Of a stretch of 64,000 nt of DNA, positions 37,819 through 50,257 are shown one piece after another (the first letter of the stretch is position 1; every line of letters begins with the position of its first letter). Both the position numbers and the translations under genes were made by a program. The stretch spans positions 2,300,080-2,364,079 of the forward strand of contig NC_037262.1 in the NCBI RefSeq assembly GCF_000002425.4. The letters are read 5' to 3'. The notes beneath the pieces were generated by a model. It ran no database searches. It was not told the DNA's origin and was given only the letters and a program-made list of their open reading frames with translations. The DNA is from Physcomitrium patens. Lineage: Eukaryota; Streptophyta; Bryopsida; Funariales; Funariaceae.

Positions 37819-39660
37819 TTAGTGCTGCTCATTCAATAACGAAGCTTTGTCCCCACTGCCGTTTTCGCTGTCAAACGCAAGTCGACCACTTTTCAAGATA
37901 AGAATCTTCTCCAACTCAATGAAATCGGGAGGGTACCAATGCTTCCTCGTGCTCCTCATCAGTATCAATTTTTTATAATAAGCCATACGTGCGCAGACCT
38001 CCCCAAAGGTAGGCCTGTCTTCAGGTACCGGAACCCAGCATTGTTGGATACATTCTGCTAGGTAGTCGGGGCAATATGATGGCAGCTCCGGCCTCTCGCC
38101 TGAGATGACTTTCTCAGACAATGATCCAAGCGTTATATCCCCATATGGCAACTTCGCAGTGAGAATTTCGTAACAAATTAAGCCAAAACTGTAAACATCG
38201 GCGGACGCTGTTAACCTTTCTCCATCACCAACCTGGTCCCCAATGATCTCTGGTGCTCTCCAAAGAATTCTTTCGTCGAATTTAACACCACGTTTCCCTG
38301 CACAATGAGCACTCTTTGACCTGCCCTCCAACTTGTACTTCGTTTGTCCAAAATTTGAAACCTTTACTTGAAATTTCTCACGCCCGGGGAAGTTACTAGG
38401 CTTGATTAGCAGATTAGCAGTCCTCAGATCCCCATGGATTATCTGAAAATCATGGAGATGTTCCATTGCCCTCGCTACCTGGAGCATAATGTCGATGGCA
38501 ACAACCAAGTTGAAAGGAGCCTCCATCGAGGAACGAGAATTCAAGAGTGATCGAAGATCCTGATCCATGAGCTCTAAGACCAACATTCCTGTTCGATCCT
38601 CTTCTCTGTATGCACACCCAATCAACTGCACCACAAGCGGATGTTTTACCATGGCCAACATTGCCGCCTTCTTAGCTACAAAATCCTTGTCAATACCTGA
38701 GATGACCTTGACAGCAACATTACGTCCAAACCACTCATATTCATCTGTTACACTGTGGTCTCCATGCCCAAGATGCCGAATGCACGCCAAATCTTTGTGA
38801 TCCAGCCAATAGGTTTCCGGAAGAGAGTCGATGTGAGGACAAGGTCCACTTAGCTTCTTCAGAAGGAACTCTGCAATAGCCTGATGCTGGGTGAACTCGA
38901 AATCGTGGCGAAAAGAGTCGTCCACTATGTCCTCAAGTTTTCTCATCATGTTTCTTCGGTCGCTTAATTCGAGGAAGTGAAGAGCATTGCTAACCAAAGT
39001 GTTGATTATGTTCAGATCCATGGCCTTGTTTCCCATCAAAAGATCGGTCAGGCTTTCAAGTGTAAGGCCATTGTTGCTATTGCTACCTTTGTCAACAAAG
39101 TAGAGGTTCAAACGCTCACGATATCTGAAGTTGGGATTTCTTGTCAGTACCATAAAGGCATTCTCAACAACATCCAGGCTCCACAAAAATCTCCGAAGAC
39201 AAATGGCAAACGGGGACCTGAAGAACTGCTTGTGTCCAGAATCCTGCGCATCAAAGGGATTTGACATAATGATAGCTGACCGACACCAGTGCTCTAAAGT
39301 GCAAGCTGTGACAAGCTCCTGGCCATCATGAATGGCATGATTCAATTCTAGAAAAGAGTCCCTACAAAGTGAAAGACAATGATCGAAGTCCGCGCACTGC
39401 CGGACGGACTTTCGTTGCAACTCGATGGCCTTCTGGTGGATATTTGAATATTCCTTCTGTATAGACCAGGACAACTCGTCAAGCACAACTGAGAAGCTGT
39501 CACATAGATAGGTGCATTGGCCTTGATTGAACTGTACAGTTCGCTTCAGATCCCGGAATCTCTCTGACAACTGCTTGCATGCCTTCGGGATCTGGTTGAG
39601 CACCTTCACTCGCTCCCGTATGAGACGGATCTCTTCACTCAAGGACCATTCAGTAGCCAT
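37819..39660 (-). CDS. TKL-type pseudokinase with N-terminal helical domain (MLKL-like candidate)
   Basis: Intronless 613-aa frame. Residues 1 to about 280 are helical and rich in amphipathic E/K/L stretches, with no known enzyme motif. Residues 288-565 form a kinase fold: VAVKVI lysine at 318; a catalytic loop reading HGDLRTAN at 409-416, where the HRD Arg is Gly and the loop Lys is Arg; SNFG at 435-438 where DFG is expected, so the metal-binding Asp is Asn; APE at 469-471; and the SADVYSFGLICYEILT helix and PEDRPTF block typical of tyrosine-kinase-like kinases. The glycine loop (LGHGDHSV) is incomplete. The changes imply weak or no catalysis. A helical bundle followed by a pseudokinase is the architecture of plant MLKL proteins, which act in immunity, but I infer this only from layout. 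The start at 39660 is the first Met of the frame. Kinase fold is certain; the MLKL assignment is a hypothesis. Confidence 0.85.
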   Translation of the reverse strand: MATEWSLSEEIRLIRERVKVLNQIPKACKQLSERFRDLKRTVQFNQGQCTYLCDSFSVVLDELSWSIQKEYSNIHQKAIELQRKSVRQCADFDHCLSLCRDSFLELNHAIHDGQELVTACTLEHWCRSAIIMSNPFDAQDSGHKQFFRSPFAICLRRFLWSLDVVENAFMVLTRNPNFRYRERLNLYFVDKGSNSNNGLTLESLTDLLMGNKAMDLNIINTLVSNALHFLELSDRRNMMRKLEDIVDDSFRHDFEFTQHQAIAEFLLKKLSGPCPHIDSLPETYWLDHKDLACIRHLGHGDHSVTDEYEWFGRNVAVKVISGIDKDFVAKKAAMLAMVKHPLVVQLIGCAYREEDRTGMLVLELMDQDLRSLLNSRSSMEAPFNLVVAIDIMLQVARAMEHLHDFQIIHGDLRTANLLIKPSNFPGREKFQVKVSNFGQTKYKLEGRSKSAHCAGKRGVKFDERILWRAPEIIGDQVGDGERLTASADVYSFGLICYEILTAKLPYGDITLGSLSEKVISGERPELPSYCPDYLAECIQQCWVPVPEDRPTFGEVCARMAYYKKLILMRSTRKHWYPPDFIELEKILILKSGRLAFDSENGSGDKASLLNEQH

Positions 39661-42100
39661 GGTTTACTACTCGCTAGGACATTCACGTTATCGTCGTCAA
39701 CTAGGTGTCATTTCTCTGCAAGTCAACACTTTCTTGGGCATTTCGGAGACTTTTCCTTCCATTCGATCTCCACCTTTCCAAGGTCCGTCGATAACTCCTC
39801 ATTTCTGATAAGCAGAGATGGCATGCGTAGACTTCTCTTGGAAAGACAAAATTGAATCGTCTAGCCACCCTGTACTGAATCTCATCTTGAAAGAAATAGC
39901 AGTAGAGCTCATGTGAGCTATTGATTATATCGTGATTGCAGTCAGAAGTTTGAGAGACTAGAGGTAATTAGACTAAAAATGTTGAGTTGTTTGCCACAGC
40001 CCCTCCAAATAAAAGGCTTCCCTAGCCCGCGGGATTCCATATGCTCTTTCTACATCCCACCTAGGGACAACAAAGCATCAAGTTAACCTTGTGTCAAGCA
40101 GCACCTGGACCACACCACCGCACGCTAACAATCAATCATCATGTCCATGGAACTAGAGCAAAAAAGATAAATCGAATGCAAATGTTCTTATGATTCTCAA
40201 ATCAACTGAAACTTGCTTGTCAAGATCGTTGAAGAAACTACTAGTAATCCTTGGCCACGTAAAAACTTGAAAAGAATCTTTGTACACGACTCTGCCACCT
40301 TGAAAGAGGATTTGCGAATGACTACAAATAACTCTGCGTTACATCTTGCACATAAATGAAACGTATGATTATCAAGTCCAAATTGCAGATAATATTCGTT
40401 CAGAGTCTGTTCTTCTCTGTCTAAGCGTCCACTTCAAGTTTACAGAAAACACCGTAATTCGCGCCCTAGCTTGGTCATCAACATTATGTCCAACATTTAC
40501 AATTGCATTAATCTCTCACTCTCACGCTTGACCTCTAAAACTGAGAATACTTTTGGTACAAAGCCAGACGTCACTGAGCTCACGGCAAAACGTAACAACA
40601 GTAATCCTCGCAATGTTTTCTGGAAGACCATTATGACCTAAAACAGCATGGCATGGAAAATACTGCAGTGGTGAGTAATAACTGTAAGAACTATATTAGG
40701 AACGCAAAGGCAACCTCTCTTAGATTTGCATCATCATCATTCGACTCGGATGCACAGTAGAATCGCATTAGTTACTTCACACCAAAAAATAATAATAATA
40801 AATAAATAAATAAATAAAAGGCATTACCAATGAATTTCGTTTAATCGAACTCACCGTAGGGCAGATATGCAAACATCACTAAGTCCTGAAAACGGAGTGA
40901 AGCAGCAGATGGAACTCAATAAACGCATTCAACTCACGCAAGTAAACCAGACGGGGCATGTGAAACTCACAATCACGCGGAACTGTTCCACTATCCTCAG
41001 AAAATTTGATGGCTTAAGAACCGCCACTATTGCCTCCAATAACCGCTACCAACACCGATGTTTCAATCGCGTCAGCTTCAATGAAAAACACATCTGCATC
41101 AATACTCTGCTTCATTATCGCATCCAACCTCCTAACCCCAATACCTCCTAACAGTCACCCACAAAAAGTCACGCCGACAGAAACCCACAAAGCCCACTCT
41201 GATACAACTCATAATCACTAAACGATCATCCCAAAAAATCTAACCCACATACGTAACAACCCCTCTCATCACACCAACCACATGTACGCTGAACCCAGTT
41301 CACAAAACCCATTAAAAAACGGTACCCAACTCATACCGACCAACAAACAATCATCAAGGCAGTCAAAACTAAGGACGGGAACCCGGATTCTCTCGCTTTC
41401 TCTTCTTCCCTCCTCCCCGACAGACCTGCATGCGTATCCCGTGAGTGGTAAAGGCGCGGTTGACACAACTAAGAGTCCTCCAGCATCCTCCCAGCTGTAA
41501 AGGCTGATTGCTGGGAATGATGAGTTCCGGTAGCCTTCGATCTTTCGGGCCGATGATCTCAGGAAAGACAGGTTGCTATTACTTGCGACTCAGTCCACCC
41601 ATGCCTCCTCCATCTCCCACTTTCGATGCATGAAACTGCGCCACCAGGACCGGGAAGCTTTGAAGCTCCGAAGCTCATCAGGCACCTCGCAAACTGATCG
41701 CGCTTTCCCGCTGGCAGATGCCTTTCCAGCCAACACAAACTAGTCACCTATTTAGTAAGCTAATTAGTAATAATTGTGGTATTAGTGAGTTTGTTAGGTG
41801 AACTAGCGACCCCACAAGCGCGTCCGACCTACCCCCGTGGCCGCCCCCGAGACGACTCTTGGCCCCGCTTCGTTCTCAATCCGTTCTCGTCTCGTTCCCC
41901 AAGCTCCCACAGTAAAAAAGTCGTCGTGCCCAGCGGCATGTTGCTGCTGCTGCACGCTGTTCCCTGCCAGTTGGCGATTTCGAGGTGCCCTAATATAGAG
42001 TGCCTTTGAAAGGGTTTGAAGGCCACGGTACCCTCTCGAGATAGACTTCGCCCATCTTGTGCCGCTAACTTGGTGACCATGAGATTTGGCTCGGATCCTT
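39661..42100. other. Pseudokinase upstream region, moderate GC, no gene recognised
   Basis: Composition stays gene-like to about 42100, with a GC-rich part at 41390-42060. The short ORFs on both strands show no family features. The proximal part is presumably the promoter and 5' UTR of the minus-strand pseudokinase gene. Confidence 0.45.
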
Positions 42101-45100
42101 CAACAACATTTTTCATGTTACAACTTCACCACTTGTGCTCTTCACCAAGTTGGTGTATACAAAATCTATAGATTTTATTCTCACTATTCTTTATTTATTT
42201 TTAATATTACTCTTTTTGTTTCTAAGATATTCCCAATTCGTCACAATTTGTTAGAATTTGTTAGAATTTATGCAAAACCAATAAAATAAAATAAAAATCA
42301 CACACATACACACATTAATTATTCACATATACCCAATGCTAAATATGGCAATAAATGTCATGAAAATTTCGATAATGATGATGGATATTGTTATTATTAG
42401 AATATTTTTGCCTTGAGACAACATCTTTGCATGCTAACTTTGCTTTGACATCAACTCCACTTGGCTAACAATTAAAACAAAACAAAGTGTCGTTGTTAGT
42501 TTATTTTTATAATCACTTATTAAAACCCATATGTAATGCAGCAAAGGTCTACAAGAACCTGCAGACATGCCATAAGTCATGGAACTTTTTGTAGGAATCA
42601 TTAGAAAAAGGAATAAAGCAAAATTAATGAACCTTTCTTACATGAGACAAGTCTCGTCATTAATGAATAATTAATTTTAAAGGAATTTTTCAAGTTTGGT
42701 CAATTGTTATATTTAAGGGGCTTTCAGACTTTGTGTTATAGCTACTTCATATCCACACTTGGAGTTGAATAAACTCAAAGATGATGCACGAATTTGTATA
42801 AGCTGCATGAAAGTATCACTTTGGTAAAATTGTGGTGTATTGTGATTGTTTTTGGTGCATAAATAAATAGATGTGGTGTGTTTGTATGAATTTAACCACT
42901 AATGTATTTTATATTTTCATTGTAACTTAATGTTATTGATTCACTGCTTTAAATTCACGTAGACCCTTGTATTTTTTACAATCAAATACATATGGAGTGG
43001 CAAAGTATTCTTAACCTTCAAAATTACATAATCACCTGTTCGATAGATTTATAAATTCTTCTACAAGATAATCCACTGTAATAAGGGGAGGGGGAGTGGG
43101 GAACAAAACAAAACAAAACAAAACAGACAGTAGTTTTATTTTAATGTACACAGTATTATTCTTTCTGGAAATTTGCAGATAAAACTTATTTTTCAAATTA
43201 ATGAAATTTTACTATTAGAAAAACTTATGAAGAATCTGAAGTTACATTCGAATATATATGTTTCAACTATTTCGAGATAAAAGTTTTAAATTCAACTACG
43301 GAGTTTGATCAAATAATTTTTGCATTCAGAATATGACCCTACGCATGATAAGATATTTTATTCACAAATACAACTTGTCATAAAGATAGCTCTTAAAAAG
43401 ATAATATAATTTTTTTGAAACATTTTATATTTACTACAATACTAATAAACAATAATCATGCTCACTACACATAAATACATAAGTCTGTTCTATAATTCGT
43501 GCCTTCATATAAACAATTCTTAGTTATATATTTCAAGTTGTGTTTGCTGTAATAGTTTTGTTAAAGGATACGTGCACTTGATATATTTTAAGGTTTAAGA
43601 CTTCAAATTTTTTCCGGTTTCATGCACACAGAATCCTACCTTTACAAATTCCAGTTAAAATCTTGTGTGTGATGTTCTTATAAAAAAAAAAACAGATTTT
43701 TTAGAAGTGATAGATGTGCTTTCATTACCAGAGTATTAAATCACAAACATAGGAATAAATATAAATGCATCTGAAATCTAATATTGTTATTTTTGTATTA
43801 CAAAAAAATTTGTGTAATAATAATTTATCAAAATAACTGAATTTGATTGTATTTTTTCTAGAATTGATTTTTAAATACCTTTATTGCTTAAAATCAATAA
43901 ATGTCACTAAGGTGCTTAATTCTATATATGAAAATCATGCTTTAATGTATACAAGGATATTTAGCATTATCATCAAATTATAAAATATACTCAAGTATAT
44001 CATTGTATTTTCTTTTGCATAATGTTCATTTTCTCTAGCATTATCTACTAGATATGAAAATAATGCAGGGTTTTTTTTATTTTTTTTTATTTTTAATATA
44101 TATAAGGGAATCTTTTTAACATGTTTAATATAAGTTTTGAGTTGCAGAATGGTTAAATAGAAGGTTGTTGCCTCGAACTTAATTTTTAACAAAGTTGATG
44201 AATAATTTTGGCTTGCTTGATTCTTATTACAAACATACACATGATAAAATAAATTCGATTATTTCATATTGAAATCTGATGTTACAAAATTTTAAATGTC
44301 TATTAAATGTAGTTTTTTCTATTAAATTCAAGATTCCATCCATTACTTTACAAAATATATATTGTATTTTTAAGAAATTTAGGCTTAGATTTTTCATTTA
44401 TTTAGTGGTCAAAGAACTGTAAGATGTTTTTATTTATTTTTATTTACGTTATTCATATAATATGTGAATTTTTAGAATGTATGTATGTATGTATGTATAC
44501 ATATTTTTAACAAAATGTTTAAATAAATTATTATCTTATATCCTATTCCATAAAAAATAGTTGTGTAGTGTATTAGAAGATGCAACAAGTTTTAACATAT
44601 ATTATTGTAATAATGAAAGATATACCTCTTATAGTTACATTTATCTATTTCATGCACTTCAAATATATGTAAATATAAATATAAATATATATTAGATTAC
44701 TTATTTTATTAAAAAACTATTTAATTATTTAGAATAAATACTTATAATAATTCAATGTAATAAGAAGTGTTTATTCAATTATCTTAGTTTTTACATTTAT
44801 TAATTAAAATATTTAATACATGCATAAGTATATATTTTGTAGCACCCATAAATTTTCAAATTTTACACCAACATTTTTGTATTGAACTTATTAAATAAAC
44901 ACACTCAAAAGAATTTAAAAATTTGTGCCAATATTTTATACCAAATAGATTACATGATATTCAACTATATGTTACATTAGAATGTCTTATCAAATACTAT
45001 ATATACGTTTTTTTCTTTATATTTTAGTTTTATGTTTATTTTAGTGCTTATACATAACATCTAGTATTATTCTATTCATAAATGTCCAAATTCATTGTTT

Positions 45101-45780
45101 AATAAAAGGACCAACTTCTATAGGCTCATTAAAGATTGAGCTCACAAAAATAAGAATTTAACTTAGAAAGACCTTGACATCTTTGTACACAAATATATTC
45201 TTAAGTTAACTGAAAAGAATTCAAAAAAAATATTTGACAAGTGTTATACATACTTTTAAAACAAAATTGGCAATGATATTTATTTTATAATTGTTTAAAG
45301 TTAACTAGATAATTTTGCATGCCTAGACCAATGTTTTTGTTAACCTTTCTTGTTCCTACACAATACTACAATTTACAGCTTTAACATTTCCAAAATAAAT
45401 CTTTGTTGAAATTTTATTTTCTCTATATCCACTTATCTATGATGTGATCTATGATCTTCGAGTATGACGATTGTCATTTGTAGCTCCATGTGCTTTTTGT
45501 TGTACAATACTTATTCATATATTTTATTAAACAACCCATGTGATTTGGTGTAGAAAGTAACAATATTGTAACCATTTCCTGGCAATGCCAAGATACTACA
45601 AACATAATAATGATGAAAGTGATGCACAATTATTTGGAAAATACTCAACCCCATGCTACCAAAGCATCACATAACAATGCCATCAACATGCTCAACAATC
45701 ACCTGAATCCAAATTTGCTTGCTCTGAAACACACAACATCCAACTATTGGAGACGTTTCCTAACAATCCCAAACCCATGA
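42101..45780. other. AT-rich intergenic desert
   Basis: Dense stops in all frames. The 101-codon antisense ORF at 43935-44240 is low-complexity I/K/N and unsupported. Includes an (AAAAC)n run at about 43107-43124 and an (ATGT)n run at 44477-44499. Confidence 0.6.
44477..44499 (+). repeat. (ATGT)n microsatellite
   Basis: Nearly six ATGT units in AT-rich DNA. Confidence 0.85.
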
Positions 45781-46367
45781 AATGTGAAACAACTCATTAA
45801 ATTATTCACACAAACACACACACACACACTTACACACAGTCAGGAAACTCAATTCAGTGAGTGGGCCACTTGGACCCAACAAACACTTGCAGCGACATCT
45901 AAAGACCGAGCCTCACACACACACGAACAGCATGGAAAAACGCACTTTTCTACAAGAAAAAGTCCAAGTTGAGCAGTGAAACTACAGTACAGGGCCAGTG
46001 CTCGGATTGGGTGGAGGTTTTATTGTGACTTGGGTCCCACGGAGCCTCCGAGAATCCGTGTTTTCTTCGCTTACAACGGTGAGTAAGCAACTCAAAACCT
46101 GCACTGACTGCTCAAGTGTTGCATGATTCTGTCTTGTGCCAAGTAAGCTATGGACACAAGCTCAAGCCCTTTTTAAGGTTCTCACTCTCCATTGCATGCT
46201 CCAGCACAGATCTTCCTCGAAACGGTTTTGAGATTGATATGAGAGACGGGGTGTAGTGGAATCATTTGTCTGGTTTTAGTTGGAGCGGAGATTGTTTTGT
46301 GGGTGTGAGGTTTTGGACAGTTTTGTAGAGTTGTGAGTGTTGGAGCTGATCGTTTGCGTTGAAGAGG

Positions 46368-46592
46368 ATGGGGAGTTTGTTGGCCAAAGAGCGTGGATGC
46401 ACGACCGAGGAGGAGGAGGAGGATAACATAATTGAAGGGCAAACTGAGCTCGGGGACGAGTCGATTCCCAATGGTGAAGCTGACTTGTTTCCTCCTCGTG
46501 AGCTTGATGCTGATGAGCAAGCGGCTATGGAGGAATGGGAACAACCCAGCATAGGAATCGGCTTTCTGCTCAATGCGTATTGGGAATGCTAG
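46368..46592 (+). CDS. Small acidic protein of unknown function (putative)
   Basis: A 74-codon frame from ATG 46368 (upstream in-frame ATG at 46359 would add three residues). The product begins MGSLLAKERGCTTEEEEEDN, is strongly acidic (E/D-rich, an E5D run near residues 14-19) and ends in a more hydrophobic GIGFLLNAYWEC. It lies in a moderate-GC island (45780-47700) bounded by deserts and starts about 330 bp after AC-rich transcribed-looking DNA. I recognise no family. Opposite-strand ORFs over the same bases are Ser/Leu-rich and less protein-like. It could be a small gene or a first exon. Confidence 0.35.
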   Translation: MGSLLAKERGCTTEEEEEDNIIEGQTELGDESIPNGEADLFPPRELDADEQAAMEEWEQPSIGIGFLLNAYWEC

Positions 46593-49055
46593 GGACCCAC
46601 GTGCAGTTCCGCACTTCCGATGTATAAATCTCGTGCAGAAGTGTGTGAGCTCTCGCTAAAATTCGCCGAAATGGTATATTACTTTGTAGGTAGGGATTAC
46701 TCTCAAAGCTGACGCTGATTACTTCAACTGCTGTTCATGCGTAGATGATGTGAGGAGCAGAATTTGCGAGCAACGCCGAATTTTTGTTGTCTGGAAGGGA
46801 AGGTAGCTGCCACACGACAGTGGCAGTTTACCCAAATCTTCCCATTCTTTAATGAGCTATTGTATCATATTTGCAAACAGAGTTGCTCATATTGCACCTT
46901 TGCCACCATCGTCTATCTAATTTGGTTACATTACTTGCAGCTATCTTCTTGCCATGACTCCGCCTGCTGCTGTATGTATGAAGTAGGGTTTAACACGGCG
47001 AAGAGTTGTGAACTTCTGGTTCATATGCATGCTTTTGGGAGAGCTTGAATCTCATGTGTTCGTTAAATAAGACACTTCCTGAGTAAAGCCACTCTCAACT
47101 GAGCAACTCAACAGCAAATTGTAAGCGCCGACCGTAATTCAATATGCTTCCAAAACACAAACGAACTCATGAACAACACGAATATGAACTGTTCCTGTCC
47201 GTGATTCTTAAACTCTTCCCCGCTACACATCGTCACTTCACACCCAATCGTTGTGCCCTTCCTCCATCCAAGTCTTCAGAAATTCTTACGTCGCGCAGGA
47301 TTGCTTTTGCATAGAACGGATTTGCTAGACCATGTGTTTTTTCTTAACACATTCATGTTGATCATAAACTGTAATGGGTCAGAAACTCTCTACGAACCAA
47401 CGAATCTCGAAATGGGTGATTTGAAGAGCATCGTTGCAGTGATTTCCGCCAGATCGGTCGAGAATTCTCTTCAATTCAGTTCATGCAAAAACTGGGTTCA
47501 TGTCACACTGAGCAGCGCAATCACCGACAGAGGACCCTCTGCCCACAAGACTGTTCCAAGGCAAGTGAGTCTTGTGCTTCCAAGGGATTTCTCTTGTTCC
47601 TTTCAGGTGAAGGAAAGCTTTGCGGGAATGAGGTTGTGAGAATCAGTGATACAGTATCACTTTGGTGTGAGTCTGGGTTGGTTCAGAGGCTTCATTGTTG
47701 AAGGAATCCTTCATCAGCTGCGTGGAGATTAGCTGCAAAACTGTATTAAGAAATGAACAAAATAAATGGAATAGGAATGAAATGTGTCAGATTTGAAGAG
47801 TGTAAATGTACAAGGTTTTGGTGGGCAAGAAAAGATCATGTTTTTATTATACGGTGATTGTGGATTGTATGAAAAATATGTTATTCCACCATTTTACATT
47901 CCTCTCATTTTCATTTTAATATTGATTTTATTAAAGTGTTGCATCAGCACCAAATACTTTGAAGATGCCCCGTTATGAATTTGCCCATCTACGGAACAAT
48001 ACATTCATAAAAAATAGTACAATAAAGAATTATTTTATAAGTATTTATTTATAAAATAAACTTTCAGCATTTAGTTTTTGCTTTTTATCTTCTTGTTTGT
48101 TTGTTTGTTTGTTTTGTTTTGTTTTTTTTTTTTTTTGTTTAATTTTCTGTTATCTTATTTAAAATTTGGTGTGGTAACACTGGAACATGTTTGTGTGATT
48201 CTTGATTACATAGTTTGTATTCAGGTTCATTGTTCTATTGTAAATTATTACAGATTAATAGTTCCCTTGAACATAATCTTGAAGCAATCAAATGGTCTTT
48301 ACTGCTTGATGCTGTAATGACTAATTGTTCAACGGATACAATAAAAATATATTAAAAAAAAAATCTAAAACATTTCGTTCCCAACTAAATAAGTTTTAAC
48401 TTCATTTTAAGGCTGATAAACACAAGAGTCAAGGTGAATACAACTATTGTTCATTCTACATAACAATATTTTTATTTTATCTTATTTGCAATGATGTAAA
48501 AACTTATATCAACAAAAATGACAAATACACAAGTAATAGAGATTTCTATTAGAAATCAATGTTTTTGATGCTTTGGTGATGGTTTGGATGTTGAACTGCT
48601 TTCATTGGTGAAATGCATTAGTACCCACTTGGCATTTGGGAGAAAATAATAAACCAATTTAATAGATCTGAAGAACATGTTTGAACAAATATTAAATTTA
48701 ATAGTATTGTTCTTGTTATAATCAAAGAATAACCAACTTGGAGTTAAGTGTATATAATATAACATGCCAATTATGGCAATCAAAATTTTTTAAAAAAGTA
48801 TACACTTTGTTCATGTTTAAAACTCTCTTTGTGATTTTTGGCTCGTGAAAGTGTGATTTTGAAACAAGTTGTTACAATGTAGAATTGTGAATAATGAGTA
48901 CAAAAATGAATTCAAAATGGAGATATGGAGCTTTCTTTAATGTTTATTACTTTTTTTGTATTACAACTTTTTACTTCATTATCAACAAATAATTGTATCT
49001 TTGAAAGTTGCTCTAAGTAGTACATGTATTAGATAACAACTCTCTAAGAAATATG

Positions 49056-49080
49056 AAAAAAAAAAAAAAAAAAAAAAAAA
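49056..49080 (+). repeat. Poly(A) run
   Basis: About 25 A residues. No retroposon body or target duplication was recognised. Confidence 0.9.
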
Positions 49081-49306
49081 CTAATAAATATATTAGGTTT
49101 GAGAAGAAGAGCACAAAAAAGCTTTATTTGGCCCATTCATTTGGATTGAATCTCTAATTGGAGCATAATAATTATTATTATTTTTTATAAAAAAGAATTA
49201 TCTAAATGTAGTGTATAATCATTTCGAGTGTGTTATTTTTCAAGCCAATTCTTTGATTCTTAAAAGTCATTAATATGTATGAATCTACTTGAAAGGTCTA
49301 TACACC

Positions 49307-49338
<32 letters not shown>
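49307..49338 (+). repeat. (AAT)n microsatellite
   Basis: About ten ATA/AAT units, with a second looser (AAT)n stretch at about 49397-49421. Confidence 0.9.
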
Positions 49339-49340
<2 letters not shown>

Positions 49341-49455
49341 CAAACACCCATTAAACAAGATGAGGGCTATTGCACCAGCTCCTTATTGCAAGAAAAAATA
49401 ATAATGATAATAATAATAATCTAATGTTAAATAGATAAATAAGTTAATGAGGCTT

Positions 49456-49460
49456 TCTAC
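49456..49460 (+). repeat. Copia target-site duplication, left (TCTAC)
   Basis: TCTAC directly before the 5' LTR, identical to the five bases at 61614-61618 directly after the 3' LTR. Confidence 0.9.
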
Positions 49461-49732
49461 TATTGAGATCATTAAATGTAGCCGACACTCTCCATAATAT
49501 TTACTATAGACTACATTAAATACCACAGCTACAATATTTAGAGTCTAGTAGAGAAGTATTGTTTATCCTCTCCCCTTTTCTCTTCTTCTATACGAGACAC
49601 AACCAGATCAATAGAATTTTATGTATGAAGCTCTTTCTTCTTAGAAACCCTCTTGTGTCTATGACTTGCTACTATTTTTGTGTGTATATATGACTTACCA
49701 TTACTCTTGTGTCTTTCTAAACATTCTCAACA
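49461..49732 (+). repeat. Copia 5' LTR
   Basis: 272 bp, starting TATTGAGATC (the canonical TG is mutated to TA) and ending CTCAACA. It pairs with 61342-61613. Confidence 0.93.
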
Positions 49733-49734
49733 CT

Positions 49735-49748
49735 TTATCAGCACGATT
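49735..49748 (+). other. Copia primer-binding site (degenerate)
   Basis: CTTTATCAGCACGA begins two bases after the 5' LTR and retains the ATCAG core of the usual plant initiator-Met tRNA primer site (TGGTATCAGAGC). The match is partial, in keeping with the element's age. Confidence 0.5.
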
Positions 49749-50257
49749 CTCTTCTACACACTATTACAGTTTTTTTTGCTCTAGTCTTCACTCTTCTTGC
49801 TACTTTTACTCAGTGTTTGCCTCATGATCTTGATGCTCTTCTTGCTAGCCCCTCACACATTAGCTGCTTGCTTAGAGCACTTGTTCCATTCTCTGCCCTA
49901 CTTACTTAAAATACTTGATCCAATCCAACTTCACCTTGTTCTTTGCTGCACTCTGTGCTTGCTGTCGAAGTGCCGCCAAATCCGCCACTACCGCTGCCAC
50001 CACCCTATCGCTATTAACGCTGTCGTTGCAATCTACCTTGCTGCTGTTGCCCGTCGCTATGCTTTGCCACCTTATCGTTGTTCTACTGCTGTTTATGCTG
50101 CCTTAATCTACAATCTCTTCTTTAAAAAAAATATAATAATAATAATATTTTTATTTTTTAAGTTCAAGTTTATCATTTTATTTGACTTTATATTTTAAGG
50201 TATATTTTACTCAACTTTTCTACTTGATTATATATTTTCTTTACAGATTTATTTATA

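Larger units (their letters stand above)
46593..49455. other. Island remainder and AT-rich flank left of the copia element
   Basis: 46593-47700 has moderate GC with two unrecognised plus-strand ORFs (46764-47048 and 47253-47639), not supported by any motif. 47700-49455 is AT-rich and holds a poly(A) run and an (AAT)n run but no gene. Confidence 0.5.

Noticed and set aside
48556-48783. 75-codon minus-strand ORF in the AT-rich flank
   Set aside because: Aromatic/Asn-rich AT-driven reading with no recognised transposon or host motif.
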